A stretch of 64,000 bases of DNA from Streptomyces asiaticus (lineage in GTDB: Bacteria; Actinomycetota; Actinomycetes; Streptomycetales; Streptomycetaceae). The notes beneath the pieces were generated by a model. It saw only the letters and a list, made by a program, of their open reading frames with translations, was not told the DNA's origin and made no database searches. Made by a program: the position numbers and the translations under genes. Positions 34,189-43,066 of this stretch are shown piece by piece (position 1 is the stretch's first letter; every line of letters begins with the position of its first letter). The stretch covers positions 6,262,001-6,326,000 of the forward strand of contig NZ_JAGSHX010000006.1 in assembly GCF_018138715.1 (NCBI RefSeq). The letters are read 5' to 3'.

Positions 34189-35345
34189 TGCCGTCCGCCC
34201 TTCGGGTCCCGCTTCTCCCAGCCCTCGGCCCACAGGTCGAAGTGGGCCTGCTGCTGGGGGAATTCGGCCGCCGCTTCGATGTCCAGCTCCACGCCGAGAC
34301 CGGGCTCGTGGGAGAGCTGGAAGTAGCCGTCCACGACCTGCGGGGCGCCCTTGACCACCTTCTTGATCTCCGCGTCGGCGAAGTCGTTGAAGTGCTCGAG
34401 GATCTTGAAGTTCGGGGTGCAGCCCGCGAGCTGGAGCGACGCGGCGGTCAGCACCGAGCCGCCCACGTTGTGCGGGGCGATCAGGACGTAGTGGGTCTCG
34501 GCCGTGGCGGCCAGCTTGCGGGCCTCGCCGATGCCGCCGATGTGGCCGACGTCGGGCTGGATGATGTCGGCGGCCTGCGACTCGAAGAGCTCGCGGAACT
34601 CGATCCGGTCGTGGATGCGCTCGCCCGTGGCGATCGGCAGCCGGGTCTTCTCCGCGACCTTCGCGAGCGCCTTGAGGTTCTCCGGCGGCACCGGCTCCTC
34701 CAGCCACGACGGGTGGAAGCGCTCCAGCTCGCCCGCGATCCTTACGGCCGTCGCCGGGCTGAACCGCCCGTGCATCTCCACCAGCAGCTCGGTCTCCGGG
34801 CCGATCGCGTCCCGTACGGCCTCCACGAGGGAGAGCGAGTGCAGGGTCTCGGCGTGGTCCAGCTCGAAGTGGCCGGTGCCGAAGGGGTCCAGCTTCAGCG
34901 CCCGGTAGCCGCGCTCGACCACCGTGGAGGCCGCCTTGTGGAACGCCTCGGGCGTGCGCTCCACGGTGTACCAGCCGTTGGCGTAGGCCTTGACCCGGTC
35001 CGTCACCTTTCCGCCGAGCAGCTGCCAGACGGGCACCCCGAGCGCCTTGCCCTTGATGTCCCAGCAGGCCATCTCCACACAGGCGATGCCGGACATCACG
35101 ATCTCGCCCGCCCGGCCGTAGTCGCCGTACTTCATCCGCCGGACCAGGTCCTCCACGGCGAACGGATCCGACCCGGCCAGGTGATTGGTCTCGGCCTCAC
35201 GCAGATAGCCCAGCAGCGCATCGGTCCGCCCGAGCATGCGGGTCTCGCCGACGCCGGTGATCCCCTCATCCGTATGGACCTGCACATAGGTGAGATTGCG
35301 CCAGGGGGTGCCGACGACATGCGTACTGATACCGGTGATGCGCAC
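34185..35345 (-). CDS. Sugar-acid dehydratase of the enolase superfamily (mandelate racemase type, galactonate-dehydratase-like)
   Basis: A 386-residue enolase-superfamily enzyme. The capping domain is N-terminal; the barrel has RALKLDPFG, the Mg ligands in LLVEMHGRFS, WLEEPVPPEN and ATGERIHD, and the C-terminal base region IAPHNVGGS. This matches sugar-acid dehydratases that turn aldonates into 2-keto-3-deoxy acids. Galactonate is a good guess, but arabinonate or fuconate are possible. GTG start at 35345 with AAGGG upstream. It is the first gene of the operon, with inverted repeats in its promoter region. Confidence 0.85.
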   Translation of the reverse strand: MRITGISTHVVGTPWRNLTYVQVHTDEGITGVGETRMLGRTDALLGYLREAETNHLAGSDPFAVEDLVRRMKYGDYGRAGEIVMSGIACVEMACWDIKGKALGVPVWQLLGGKVTDRVKAYANGWYTVERTPEAFHKAASTVVERGYRALKLDPFGTGHFELDHAETLHSLSLVEAVRDAIGPETELLVEMHGRFSPATAVRIAGELERFHPSWLEEPVPPENLKALAKVAEKTRLPIATGERIHDRIEFRELFESQAADIIQPDVGHIGGIGEARKLAATAETHYVLIAPHNVGGSVLTAASLQLAGCTPNFKILEHFNDFADAEIKKVVKGAPQVVDGYFQLSHEPGLGVELDIEAAAEFPQQQAHFDLWAEGWEKRDPKGGRQ

Positions 35346-35372
35346 AGCAATCGACCCTTCACGGTGTTCGAT

Positions 35373-35393
35373 ATTTCGTCACTCGTTCGAAAT
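35373..35393. promoter_or_regulatory. Operator candidate upstream of the sugar-acid operon
   Basis: ATTTCG-N9-CGAAAT, with an inner TCGTTCGA, 28 bases before the dehydratase GTG and downstream of a plausible promoter (TTGACA at 35428-35433 and TACCGT at 35404-35409 on the minus strand). Confidence 0.45.
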
Positions 35394-35449
35394 GTTGACG
35401 TGACGGTAGTAAGCGCCCGTCAGAGGTGTCAATGGTTGTGCGTCGAATG

Positions 35450-35461
35450 ACGTTCGAACGT
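35450..35461. promoter_or_regulatory. 12-bp palindrome ACGTTCGAACGT upstream of the sugar-acid operon promoter
   Basis: A perfect palindrome about 17 bases upstream of the -35 box read on the minus strand. It shares the TTCGAA core with the repeat at 35373-35393, so one regulator may bind both. Confidence 0.45.
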
Positions 35462-35559
35462 GACAACCCATCATGACCGATCAAGAACCATCATGACCGA
35501 TCATCTCGCTGGACGACATGCCTGCCGGAATGTTCGTTGGAGACGCCGTGCGACGGGGC

Positions 35560-36522
35560 TCAGTCTCTGGTGTGCGAGAGCGAACGGGCCGGGGTGACCT
35601 CTTGTACGTGGAGGACGGCGTCGCACCAGTCCGCGAGTGATCCGCCGGAGAGGTGGTGGGCGGCGTCGTCGGCGGGGTCGTAGCGCGGGCCGAGCAGGCG
35701 TGTTCTGGTCGGCGTGGCGAGCCAGGCCCGCACGGGAGCCGGGCTGTCGGCGCGCGGGTCCAGGAGATAGGCGTCCAGCGCGGTGCCTCCCAGGATCGCG
35801 TCAGCGAACTCCGCGGGCGGCGCCGGTACCGGATGGGGGGCCATGCCGTGATGGAAGGTGAGGCCGATGGACACGTGACCGGCTCCGAAACGCTCGCGGA
35901 GGTAACTGCCCGCGTTACGGTGCGTCATCGGCGGGGAGGGGGGCGAGACGGTCCGCGGAGTTCCGTTGACGGTGTGCGCGAGGCCGCCCCAGTAGACGAT
36001 CCTGTCCGCGGTGTTCTCGTGCCACCGGATCGTGTCCTCGGCCAGACCCAGCTCAATGCGGGCGAGGCCGTCGGGCAGGGAGAGCTGGGCCAGATGCTCC
36101 TGGGCGGTGGGGGCGGTGTCGACGAATCGGACCGGGTCGCCGGGGTGGCGCCGGTTGAAGGAGCGCATCCAGCGGACGACGCCGAGGATCTCCTCGGTCC
36201 GCCAGAACGGCCGGGCCCTGGCCAGCAGCGCCCGGGGGTCGCCCGCCCCGGTGCCGATGTACTCGTCGAGGCCGATGCTCGACGGGTTGTCCCCTTCAAG
36301 CGCGAGCGAACGGAACCCCCGTTCCTCGACCAGCAGCCGGACGATCCGGTGCGAGAGGGCGCTGAGTTCATGGGTCTGACGGGTCGAGGCCCCGATGGCC
36401 ACGACCTTCGCGTCGCGCACGATGTCGAGCAGCGGCAGGAGATCGGTCAGCGGAGCCTCGGGATCCAGCGTGGTGAGGCGATGAGCGTGCTCCTCGATCC
36501 ATCGAGTCACCATCTCGGCCAT
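35560..36522 (-). CDS. Erythromycin-esterase-like protein with altered catalytic motif
   Basis: A 320-residue protein of the erythromycin esterase superfamily (macrolide lactone hydrolases and relatives). Conserved segments are VVAIGASTRQTHEL, GFRSLALEGD, RWMRSFNRRHP and FRHHG-like FHHGMAPHP. The usual first motif is GExxHxxxE; here Glu is Ala and His is Arg (GASTRQTHE), so classical hydrolysis is doubtful. The ATG at 36522 has a perfect AAGGAGG. It lies next to the reverse ArsR gene without clear linkage. Confidence 0.75.
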   Translation of the reverse strand: MAEMVTRWIEEHAHRLTTLDPEAPLTDLLPLLDIVRDAKVVAIGASTRQTHELSALSHRIVRLLVEERGFRSLALEGDNPSSIGLDEYIGTGAGDPRALLARARPFWRTEEILGVVRWMRSFNRRHPGDPVRFVDTAPTAQEHLAQLSLPDGLARIELGLAEDTIRWHENTADRIVYWGGLAHTVNGTPRTVSPPSPPMTHRNAGSYLRERFGAGHVSIGLTFHHGMAPHPVPAPPAEFADAILGGTALDAYLLDPRADSPAPVRAWLATPTRTRLLGPRYDPADDAAHHLSGGSLADWCDAVLHVQEVTPARSLSHTRD

Positions 36523-36641
36523 GGCCGGGCCTCCTTGATCGGAGTTGGTTGGTTTCGGAGTGCGCCCCGGTGGTGGCCGACGCGGCGAGAGCAGGCTCGG
36601 ACATGAACCAAGGTTGAGGTCAAGCCAAGGGGCGACGGCGG

Positions 36642-37619
36642 CTACGAACCGCTTCGCTGCGCCTTCACCAGGACCTCGCCCGCCATTGTCCGGTCGTACA
36701 GAACCGAACGCCCCGCCCGGCGCCTGCGGACCAGGCGGGCCTCGCGCAGGACGCGCAGATGGCGGCCGATCGAGCCCAGGGTCTGGCCGGTGAGGGCCAC
36801 CAGGTGGGTGGTGCTCTTCGGGGTGTCGAGGAGGAGCAGAACGCTCGCGCGGGCCGGGCCGAGCAGGCGGGCGAGGGGGTCGGTGGCCGGTCGCGGGTCG
36901 GACCCGGCGAGGGCGCCGGAGCAGGGGTAGACCACGGCGTAGCGGTGCGGCGCGTCCCAGGAGACCCATCCGGTGGCGGGTGTGACGGGGACGAAGAGCA
37001 GCTGGGCGCCGTGGACCGCGCGGGGCGGGTTGTCGTGGGCGTTGATCTGGAGCCGGCTGCCGCCCAGCCAGCGCATCCCCGGCCGCATACCGTCCAGGAC
37101 GGCCGCCCAGCCGCCCTGGCTCACCTGGCCGGTGCGCGCCACCACATCGGCCTCGATGATCCGGCGGCGGCGCGGCCAGGTGGGCCGTACGGCCTCCGTC
37201 CACACCCACTCCAGCAGCTCCGCGAGGAGCCCCGGCAGATCGTCGCGGCGCAGCGCGGGCGGGAGCGGGGTGCGGCCCAGGGAGACCGTGAGGTCGGAGC
37301 GGGCGGCGGCGGGGTCCGTCGTACGGATCCGGGCCAGCTCCTCCTCGAACGACGGCTCGCCCTCGCCGGGCGGCGCCTGGGTGAGGAAGTCCGCGAGCCA
37401 GGTCCGGCCGAGCGCGGCCCGTACGAGCAGCGCGGTCACCGGGTCGTCGGCCAACCGCGCCCGGTAGGCGGGCAGATGGGCGTCGAGCCAGGCCCGCTCG
37501 CCCGGGTGCGCGGCGGTCGCCCGCTCCAGGGTGATCAGGGCGGCGGTGGTCTCGGCCAGGGCGGAGCGGACGAACCGGCCGCCCGCGAGCGTGTCCGCGT
37601 CCACCAGCCACAGCCCCAT
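36642..37619 (-). CDS. ArsR/SmtB-type winged-helix regulator with N-terminal DUF5937-like domain
   Basis: A 325-residue regulator. The DNA-binding helix-turn-helix is at the C-terminus (STTHLVALTGQTLGSIGRHL, then LREARLVRRRRAGRSVLYDR); the N-terminal ~230 residues match the DUF5937-type module. No metal-binding cysteines are seen, so it is not a metal sensor. It is divergent from an MFS exporter gene, and an inverted repeat lies between them, suggesting it controls that exporter. Confidence 0.87.
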   Translation of the reverse strand: MGLWLVDADTLAGGRFVRSALAETTAALITLERATAAHPGERAWLDAHLPAYRARLADDPVTALLVRAALGRTWLADFLTQAPPGEGEPSFEEELARIRTTDPAAARSDLTVSLGRTPLPPALRRDDLPGLLAELLEWVWTEAVRPTWPRRRRIIEADVVARTGQVSQGGWAAVLDGMRPGMRWLGGSRLQINAHDNPPRAVHGAQLLFVPVTPATGWVSWDAPHRYAVVYPCSGALAGSDPRPATDPLARLLGPARASVLLLLDTPKSTTHLVALTGQTLGSIGRHLRVLREARLVRRRRAGRSVLYDRTMAGEVLVKAQRSGS

Positions 37620-37650
37620 CCGGCCACCCCCGCCGCCACCCGTGGTCGCG

Positions 37651-37710
37651 CGTCGTTCCGCGTCGTTTCGTGTCGTTCCGCGTCGTCGCGCGTCGTTTCG
37701 CGTCCGCGCG
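37651..37710. repeat. 10-bp tandem repeat in the ArsR/MFS intergenic region
   Basis: Six consecutive 10-base units of the form CGTCGTTCCG or CGTCGTTTCG fill 37651-37710, giving one repeat per helical turn on the same DNA face. Confidence 0.75.
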
Positions 37711-37714
37711 AAAC
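37695..37714. promoter_or_regulatory. Inverted repeat, candidate ArsR operator
   Basis: GTTTCGCG-TCCG-CGCGAAAC, perfect 8-base arms, 40 bases before the MFS start. It overlaps the end of the 10-base repeat array. Confidence 0.5.
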
Positions 37715-37753
37715 ATTAACGCCGCCGCGCGGCGACTCCCGAGCCTGAAGGCC

Positions 37754-38977
37754 ATGCGCACCTTTTCGGAAGTGTTCCGGGTCCCGGAGTTCACCCCGCT
37801 GTTCCTGGTCTCCGCCACACAGGTGGCCGCCTCGACGGCGAGCGGCCTCGCCCTCGGCACCCTGGTCTACGCCGCGACCGGCTCACCGCTGCTCTCCGCG
37901 CTCAGCATGTTCGGCCCCTCGCTCGCCCAGGTGGCGGGCGCGCTGGCGCTGCTGTCGGCGGCCGACCGGCTGCCGCCGCGCGCCGCGCTGTCCGGGCTGT
38001 CGGCGCTCTTCGCCCTGGGGACCGCCGCGCTGGCCCTCCCCGGGCTGCCCGTGGCGGCCGTCCTCGCCATCGTGTTCGGGCTGGGTGCGGCGGCCTCCCT
38101 CGGTGGTGCCGTCCGCTACGGGCTGCTCACCGAGATCCTGCCCAAGGACGGCTATCTGCTGGGCCGTTCGGTGCTCAACATGTCGGGCGGCACCATGCAG
38201 ATCGGCGGATACGCGGCCGGTGGCCTCCTCGTGACCGCCCTCTCGGCGCGCGGCACCCTGCTCACCGCCGCCGCGCTGTACGCGCTGGCCGGGGCCACCG
38301 CCCGGTTCGGCCTGAGCGGGCGTCCGGCGCGGGCCGCCGGACGGCCCTCGGTCGCCGAGACCTGGCGGGTCAACGCCCGGCTGTGGTCCTCCGCGCCCCG
38401 CCGCCATGTCTACTACGCCCTCTGGGTGCCCAACGGGCTGATCGTCGGCTGTGAGTCCCTCTTCGTGCCCTACGCGCCCCGGCACGCCGGGCTGCTCTTC
38501 GCTGTCGGCTCCCTCGGCATGCTGACGGGGGACCTCCTCACCGGGCGGCTGCTGCCGCCGCACCGGCGGGAGCGGCTCGCGGCGCCCCTGCGGCTGCTGC
38601 TCGCCGCGCCGTATCTGGTCTTCGCCCTGCACCCGCCGCTGCCGCTCGCGCCGGCCGCCGTCGCCCTCGCCTCGATCGGCTTCTCGGCCACGCTGGCGCT
38701 CCAGCAGCGGCTGATGACCCTGACGCCGGACGAGATGAGCGGCCAGGCCCTGGGGCTGCACTCCTCCGGCATGCTCACCATGCAGGGCGTGTCCGCCGCC
38801 CTCGCGGGCGCGCTGGCCCAGCGCACCTCACCAGCGGTGGCGATGGCCACGCTGGCGGCGGTCTCCGTGGCCGTCACCCTGGCCCTGGCCCCGGGTTTGC
38901 GGGGCGATCCGGCGGCGGCACGCCCGCGCCAAGTGGCCTCGCCCGAGGGGACGGCCGAGGGGGCGGTCCGGGAGTGA
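37754..38977 (+). CDS. MFS transporter
   Basis: A 407-residue major facilitator protein with about 11-12 hydrophobic helices and no obvious signature beyond the fold; the type resembles drug-efflux members paired with ArsR-like repressors. The ATG at 37754 (MRTFSEVFRVPEF) has GAAGG close upstream. The substrate is unknown. The stop codon lies in a 20-21 base tandem repeat. Confidence 0.88.
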   Translation: MRTFSEVFRVPEFTPLFLVSATQVAASTASGLALGTLVYAATGSPLLSALSMFGPSLAQVAGALALLSAADRLPPRAALSGLSALFALGTAALALPGLPVAAVLAIVFGLGAAASLGGAVRYGLLTEILPKDGYLLGRSVLNMSGGTMQIGGYAAGGLLVTALSARGTLLTAAALYALAGATARFGLSGRPARAAGRPSVAETWRVNARLWSSAPRRHVYYALWVPNGLIVGCESLFVPYAPRHAGLLFAVGSLGMLTGDLLTGRLLPPHRRERLAAPLRLLLAAPYLVFALHPPLPLAPAAVALASIGFSATLALQQRLMTLTPDEMSGQALGLHSSGMLTMQGVSAALAGALAQRTSPAVAMATLAAVSVAVTLALAPGLRGDPAAARPRQVASPEGTAEGAVRE

Positions 38978-39055
38978 GCACCGTAAGGGCGCGGTGAGCA
39001 CCCTAAGGGTGCGGGCGAGCACCGTAAGGGCGTTGGCGAGCACCGTAAGGGCGTC
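38974..39055. repeat. 20-21-bp tandem repeat spanning the MFS stop codon
   Basis: Four units of the type GTGAGCACCGTAAGGGCGCG from 38974 to 39055. The first contains the TGA of the MFS gene; the third and fourth start with GCGAGC instead. Confidence 0.85.
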
Positions 39056-39216
39056 ACCGGGGCATCCGGTCGCGGGGCCGTGGGGTCAACCGGGCGCCCG
39101 GCGGCCACCCGTTGGGCGGTGCCGGACACGCCGCACGGGGGTGAGGTTCCCCCGGACGGGTTCGGACGCCCGGTAGCTGTACGGGCAACTGAACTCCCGC
39201 CCCTGGAGGTACGTCC

Positions 39217-39687
39217 ATGCGCAACCGCCGCCGCGCCCTCGGCGCCCTTACCGTTCTTCTCATGGCGGCGCCGGCCGCCCACGCCGCGCCCGCCGCGCAC
39301 GACTGGCCCGACCGGCCGCGTCTGCCCCTGCCCTGGACCGACGATCTGACCATCGACCGCACCGGGGACGTCGCCCCGGACGGATCCGTCGCGCTGTACG
39401 GCAGCTACCGCTGCGTCCGGGAAGGGACGGAGTACACGCGGGCGACCGTGCTCGTCACCCTCACCCAGGGCCGGGAGCGCCATGGCCTCGGCGGCTATGC
39501 CGCGGTCTGCGACGGCCTGCGGCACCGCTGGCTGATCGACGCGGTGGACGTGGGGCGGTACGAACCGGGACCGGCGGACGCCGAGGTCACCCTGCTGAGG
39601 TTCGACGCCGGTGACTCCTTCGTGCCGATGCCGAGGAACGCGGCCGGGATCGAGCGGAGGGTCAGGCTGGTGGGCGGCGACCACTGA
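39217..39687 (+). CDS. Secreted DUF6299-like protein
   Basis: A 156-residue secreted protein: Sec signal (MRNRRRALGALTVLLMAAP, cleaved after AHAA), then a single beta-sandwich-like domain. The pattern TGDVAPDGSVALYGSYRCV and YAAVCDGLRHRW, with two conserved Cys, matches the DUF6299 family of small exported actinobacterial proteins. Function unknown. GGAGG lies 8 bases before the ATG. Confidence 0.78.
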   Translation: MRNRRRALGALTVLLMAAPAAHAAPAAHDWPDRPRLPLPWTDDLTIDRTGDVAPDGSVALYGSYRCVREGTEYTRATVLVTLTQGRERHGLGGYAAVCDGLRHRWLIDAVDVGRYEPGPADAEVTLLRFDAGDSFVPMPRNAAGIERRVRLVGGDH

Positions 39688-39700
39688 GTCACCGTCACGA

Positions 39701-39722
39701 GACGGCCGCCCGTACGGCCGTC
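39701..39722. terminator. Hairpin between convergent DUF6299 and TetR genes
   Basis: GACGGCCG-CCCGTA-CGGCCGTC, an 8-base perfect stem in the 33-base convergent gap. Confidence 0.55.
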
Positions 39723-40326
39723 ACCCGTTGGCCGCTTCGTCTCCCTGCCCCAGCAGGGAGACGAAGGCCCGGAAGAGCACGGGCATGTCCACCGCGTCCC
39801 GGTCGTGCAGCCACTGGAACTGGAGCCCGTCCATCACCGCCACCAGCAGCGGCGCGGCGGCCTCCGGGGTGAGCCCGCCGGGGAGCCGGTCGCCGAACTC
39901 GCCGCGCAGGATGGCCGCCATGTCGGCGCGCACCTTGTCATAGCGCTGGGTGAAGAAGCCGCGCGCGGGGTGGTCGTCGGTGACGCTCTCGCCGAGGAGC
40001 GCGGAGAAGGTCTGGACGACCCCGGGGCGCATCGCGTTGTAGTCCACCAGCGAGGCCAGCAGGTCCAGCGGCCATATGTGCCCTCCGTCGCGCCGCGCGG
40101 AGCCGGTGTCCCACTGGTCGCGCTCCTCGAGCACGGCGATGAGGAGCGAGTCCTTGGTGGGGAAGTAGTGGAGCAGCCCCTGTTGGGTGAGGCCCACCCG
40201 CTCGGCGACCGCGCCGAGGGTCGCGCCCCGGTAGCCGCGCTCGGCGATCACTTCGAGCGCGCGGCGGACGATCTCCGCCCGTCGTTCCTCACCACGTCTG
40301 GTACCGCGCTCGGTCGCCCTCTCCAT
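39721..40326 (-). CDS. TetR family transcriptional regulator
   Basis: A 201-residue regulator. The N-terminal helix-turn-helix (IVRRALEVIAERGYRGATLG, then AVAERVGLTQQGLLHYFPTK) is typical of TetR, with an all-helical ligand domain. Start 40326 (MERATERG) is chosen over 40344, which has no ribosome site. It is divergent from a GH3 beta-glucosidase; direct and inverted repeats in the gap suggest it represses that gene in response to a glycoside. Confidence 0.92.
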   Translation of the reverse strand: MERATERGTRRGEERRAEIVRRALEVIAERGYRGATLGAVAERVGLTQQGLLHYFPTKDSLLIAVLEERDQWDTGSARRDGGHIWPLDLLASLVDYNAMRPGVVQTFSALLGESVTDDHPARGFFTQRYDKVRADMAAILRGEFGDRLPGGLTPEAAAPLLVAVMDGLQFQWLHDRDAVDMPVLFRAFVSLLGQGDEAANG

Positions 40327-40348
40327 GCTCGTACCGTAGAGCATGTTT

Positions 40349-40388
40349 GATAACGAGTCGATAACGGTACCTACCTGCTGACAGGTAC
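40349..40388. promoter_or_regulatory. Operator region between tetR and the GH3 gene
   Basis: Two exact GATAAC boxes 11 bases apart (40349 and 40360), followed by the inverted repeat GTACCT-N10-AGGTAC (40367-40388). Either could be the TetR binding site; they cover the likely promoters of both genes. Confidence 0.45.
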
Positions 40389-40448
40389 TCGGGTCCACGA
40401 TGGCCCCGGACGAGGACCGGACGGGACCCGCACCGGGAGGGGCGAGCG

Positions 40449-42983
40449 ATGGCGGACGCGATCGGCGAGGGCGGCGAGGGCAATGAGGGGGGCACGGCCG
40501 AGGCCGTGGAGAAGGCCCTCGGCCTGCTGGATCTGGACACCAAGGCGCGGCTGCTGTCCGGGCAGGACATGTGGAGCCTGCCCGCCGTACCGGAGATCGG
40601 GCTGAGCTCCCTGGTGATGTCGGACGGCCCGATCGGCGTCCGCGGCGTCCACTGGACCGCGGACGACCCCTCCATCGCCCTGCCCAGCCCCACCGCGCTC
40701 GCCGCGACCTGGGACCCGGAGCTCGCCCGGCGGGCGGGGCGGCTGCTCGCGCAGGAGGCGCGGCGCAAGGGCGTCCATGTGCTGCTCGCGCCCACGGTCA
40801 ATCTGCACCGCTCCCCGCTGGGCGGCCGCCACTTCGAGGCGTACAGCGAGGATCCGTATCTCACCGGCGAGATCGGCACCGGCTATGTGACGGGTGTGCA
40901 GGACGGCGGGGTGGGCACCACCGTCAAGCACTTCGTGGCCAACGACGCCGAGACCGAGCGCTTCACCGTCGACAACCAGATCGCCGCGCGGGCGCTGCGC
41001 GAGCTGTATCTCGCGCCCTTCGAAGCCATCGTCAAGAACGCCCGCCCCTGGGGCGTCATGGCCGCCTACAACGGGGTCAACGGCTCGACCATGACCGAGC
41101 ACCGCGAGCTCCAGCAGGGCGTGCTGCGTGGCGAATGGGGCTTCGACGGCTTCATCGTCTCCGACTGGTTGGCGGCCCGTGACACCGTGCGGGGGCTCAA
41201 GGGCGGGCTGGATGTCGCGATGCCCGGCCCGCGGACCGTCTACGGCGAGGCGCTGGCCGCCGCGGTGCGCGACGGCCGGGTGAGCGAGGCGGAGCTGGAC
41301 GAGGCGGTGCGGCGGCTGCTCACCCTGGCCGCCAGGGTCGGCGTCCTGGACGGCGCGGCCCCCGCCGTCGCCCCCGCCGGCCGGCCCGGCCCGATCGACG
41401 GGGACGCGCTGGCCCGTGAGATCGCCCGGCGGTCCTTCGTGCTGCTGCGGAACGAGGGCGCGGGCGGCCGGGAAGCCGTGCTGCCCCTCGACCCCGGCGC
41501 CCCCGGCGGGGTGCGGTCGCTGGCCCTGATCGGCGCCGCGGCGCGCGACGCCCGGGTGCTGGGCGGTGGCTCGGCGGTGGTCTTCCCCGACCATGTGGTC
41601 TCACCGCTCGACGGGCTGCGGGCCGCCCTCCCGCCGGGCGTCGAGCTCAGTTACGCCGTGGGCGCCGACCCCACCGATGAACTCACCCCCGCCGCCCAGG
41701 GGTTCGAGCTGCGCGCCGTTATCCGGGCCGCCGACGGGCGGGTGCTCGGCGAGTCCCGGCTGGCCAGTGGGCAGGTGCAGTGGATCAGCGACTTCCCCGA
41801 GGGCGTGAGCTTCGAGGAGCTGCACACCGTCGAGACCGTCGGCACCTTCACCCCGCGCGAGAGCGGCGCCCACTCCTTCGGCACCAGGGGGCTGGGCGGC
41901 CTCCGGCTGGCCGTGGGCGGCAAGGTGCTCTTCGAGGGGGAGGAGCACCCGGCGGACGTCGGCGACCCCTTCGAGGCGTTCATGGGCTCGCCGGTGCCCC
42001 GGGGCCAGGTGGAGCTCACGGCGGGCGAACCGGTGGAGGTCAGCCTCATCTGCGCGGTGGCCCGGCCCGAGGACGCCCTTCTGGACGCCGTCTGCTTCAG
42101 CCTGCTGCACCGGGCCCCGGAGCGGGACGCCGAGGAGCTGATCCAGGAGGCCGCCGCCGCGGCCTCGGCGGCCGAGGCGGCCGTGGTGGTGGTCGCCACC
42201 ACCGAGCGGGTCGAGAGCGAGGGGTTCGACCGCGGGCATCTGCGGCTGCCGGGCCGTCAGGACGAGCTGGTGCGCCGGGTCGCCGCCACCGGCACCCCCA
42301 CCGTGGTGGTGGTCAACGCGGGCTCACCGGTCGAGATGGCCTGGCGGGACGAGGTCGCCGCGGTGCTGCTGAGCTGGTTCCCGGGCCAGGAGGCGGGGGC
42401 CGCGCTCGCCGACGTCCTGCTGGGCGCGGAGGAGCCCGGCGGCCGCCTGCCCACGACCTGGCCCCAGCGGCTCGAGGACGCCCCGGTCAGTACGGTCACG
42501 CCCAGCGAGGGCCGACTGGTCTACGACGAGGGTGTGTTCATCGGCTACCGCGCGTGGGAGCGGCGGGAGGGGATCGCTCCGGCGTACTGGTTCGGGCATG
42601 GCCTCGGCTACACGGACTGGGCGTACGAGGCGCTGGACTTCACGCCCGCGGGGCGGGACGGCGAGGCGCTGGGCACGGTGACCGTGCGGGTCCGCAATAC
42701 GGGTGCCAGGGCAGGCCGTGAGGTCGTCCAGCTCTACCTCACCGTGCCGGAGAACGACGGGGTGGAGCGGCCGGTGCGCCGCCTCGTGGGCTTCGCATCG
42801 GTGGGCGCGGCCCCGGGGGAGACGGCCGAGGTGACCATCCCCGTACCCCGCCGGGCGGCGGAGATCTGGGACGCGACGAAGGGCGCCTGGCGCCTGATCC
42901 CGGGCACCTACGCGGCAGAGGCGGGCCGCAGCGTCGCCGACCGCCGCCTGTCGGCCTCGGTGCCCGTGCAGCCGACAGCCTGA
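40449..42983 (+). CDS. GH3 beta-glucosidase with PA14 domain
   Basis: An 844-residue intracellular GH3 enzyme. The (beta/alpha)8 domain contains KHFVANDAETERF and the nucleophile Asp239 in GFIVSDW. A PA14 insert occupies about residues 415-555 within the second domain, and a fibronectin-III-like domain ends the protein (about 735-840, LYLTVPENDGVERPVRRLVG). PA14-bearing GH3 enzymes typically act on short or glycone-diverse beta-glucosides. No signal peptide. ATG at 40449 after GGGAGGGGCG. Probably repressed by the divergent TetR. Confidence 0.94.
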   Translation: MADAIGEGGEGNEGGTAEAVEKALGLLDLDTKARLLSGQDMWSLPAVPEIGLSSLVMSDGPIGVRGVHWTADDPSIALPSPTALAATWDPELARRAGRLLAQEARRKGVHVLLAPTVNLHRSPLGGRHFEAYSEDPYLTGEIGTGYVTGVQDGGVGTTVKHFVANDAETERFTVDNQIAARALRELYLAPFEAIVKNARPWGVMAAYNGVNGSTMTEHRELQQGVLRGEWGFDGFIVSDWLAARDTVRGLKGGLDVAMPGPRTVYGEALAAAVRDGRVSEAELDEAVRRLLTLAARVGVLDGAAPAVAPAGRPGPIDGDALAREIARRSFVLLRNEGAGGREAVLPLDPGAPGGVRSLALIGAAARDARVLGGGSAVVFPDHVVSPLDGLRAALPPGVELSYAVGADPTDELTPAAQGFELRAVIRAADGRVLGESRLASGQVQWISDFPEGVSFEELHTVETVGTFTPRESGAHSFGTRGLGGLRLAVGGKVLFEGEEHPADVGDPFEAFMGSPVPRGQVELTAGEPVEVSLICAVARPEDALLDAVCFSLLHRAPERDAEELIQEAAAAASAAEAAVVVVATTERVESEGFDRGHLRLPGRQDELVRRVAATGTPTVVVVNAGSPVEMAWRDEVAAVLLSWFPGQEAGAALADVLLGAEEPGGRLPTTWPQRLEDAPVSTVTPSEGRLVYDEGVFIGYRAWERREGIAPAYWFGHGLGYTDWAYEALDFTPAGRDGEALGTVTVRVRNTGARAGREVVQLYLTVPENDGVERPVRRLVGFASVGAAPGETAEVTIPVPRRAAEIWDATKGAWRLIPGTYAAEAGRSVADRRLSASVPVQPTA

Positions 42984-43066
42984 GCTACGCCGTCCGGCGC
43001 GCGGCGAGGCTGCTCGCGTCCGCCAGCCAGAGGGGCCCGACGAATCGCGACGCCTGCGGCAGGCTG

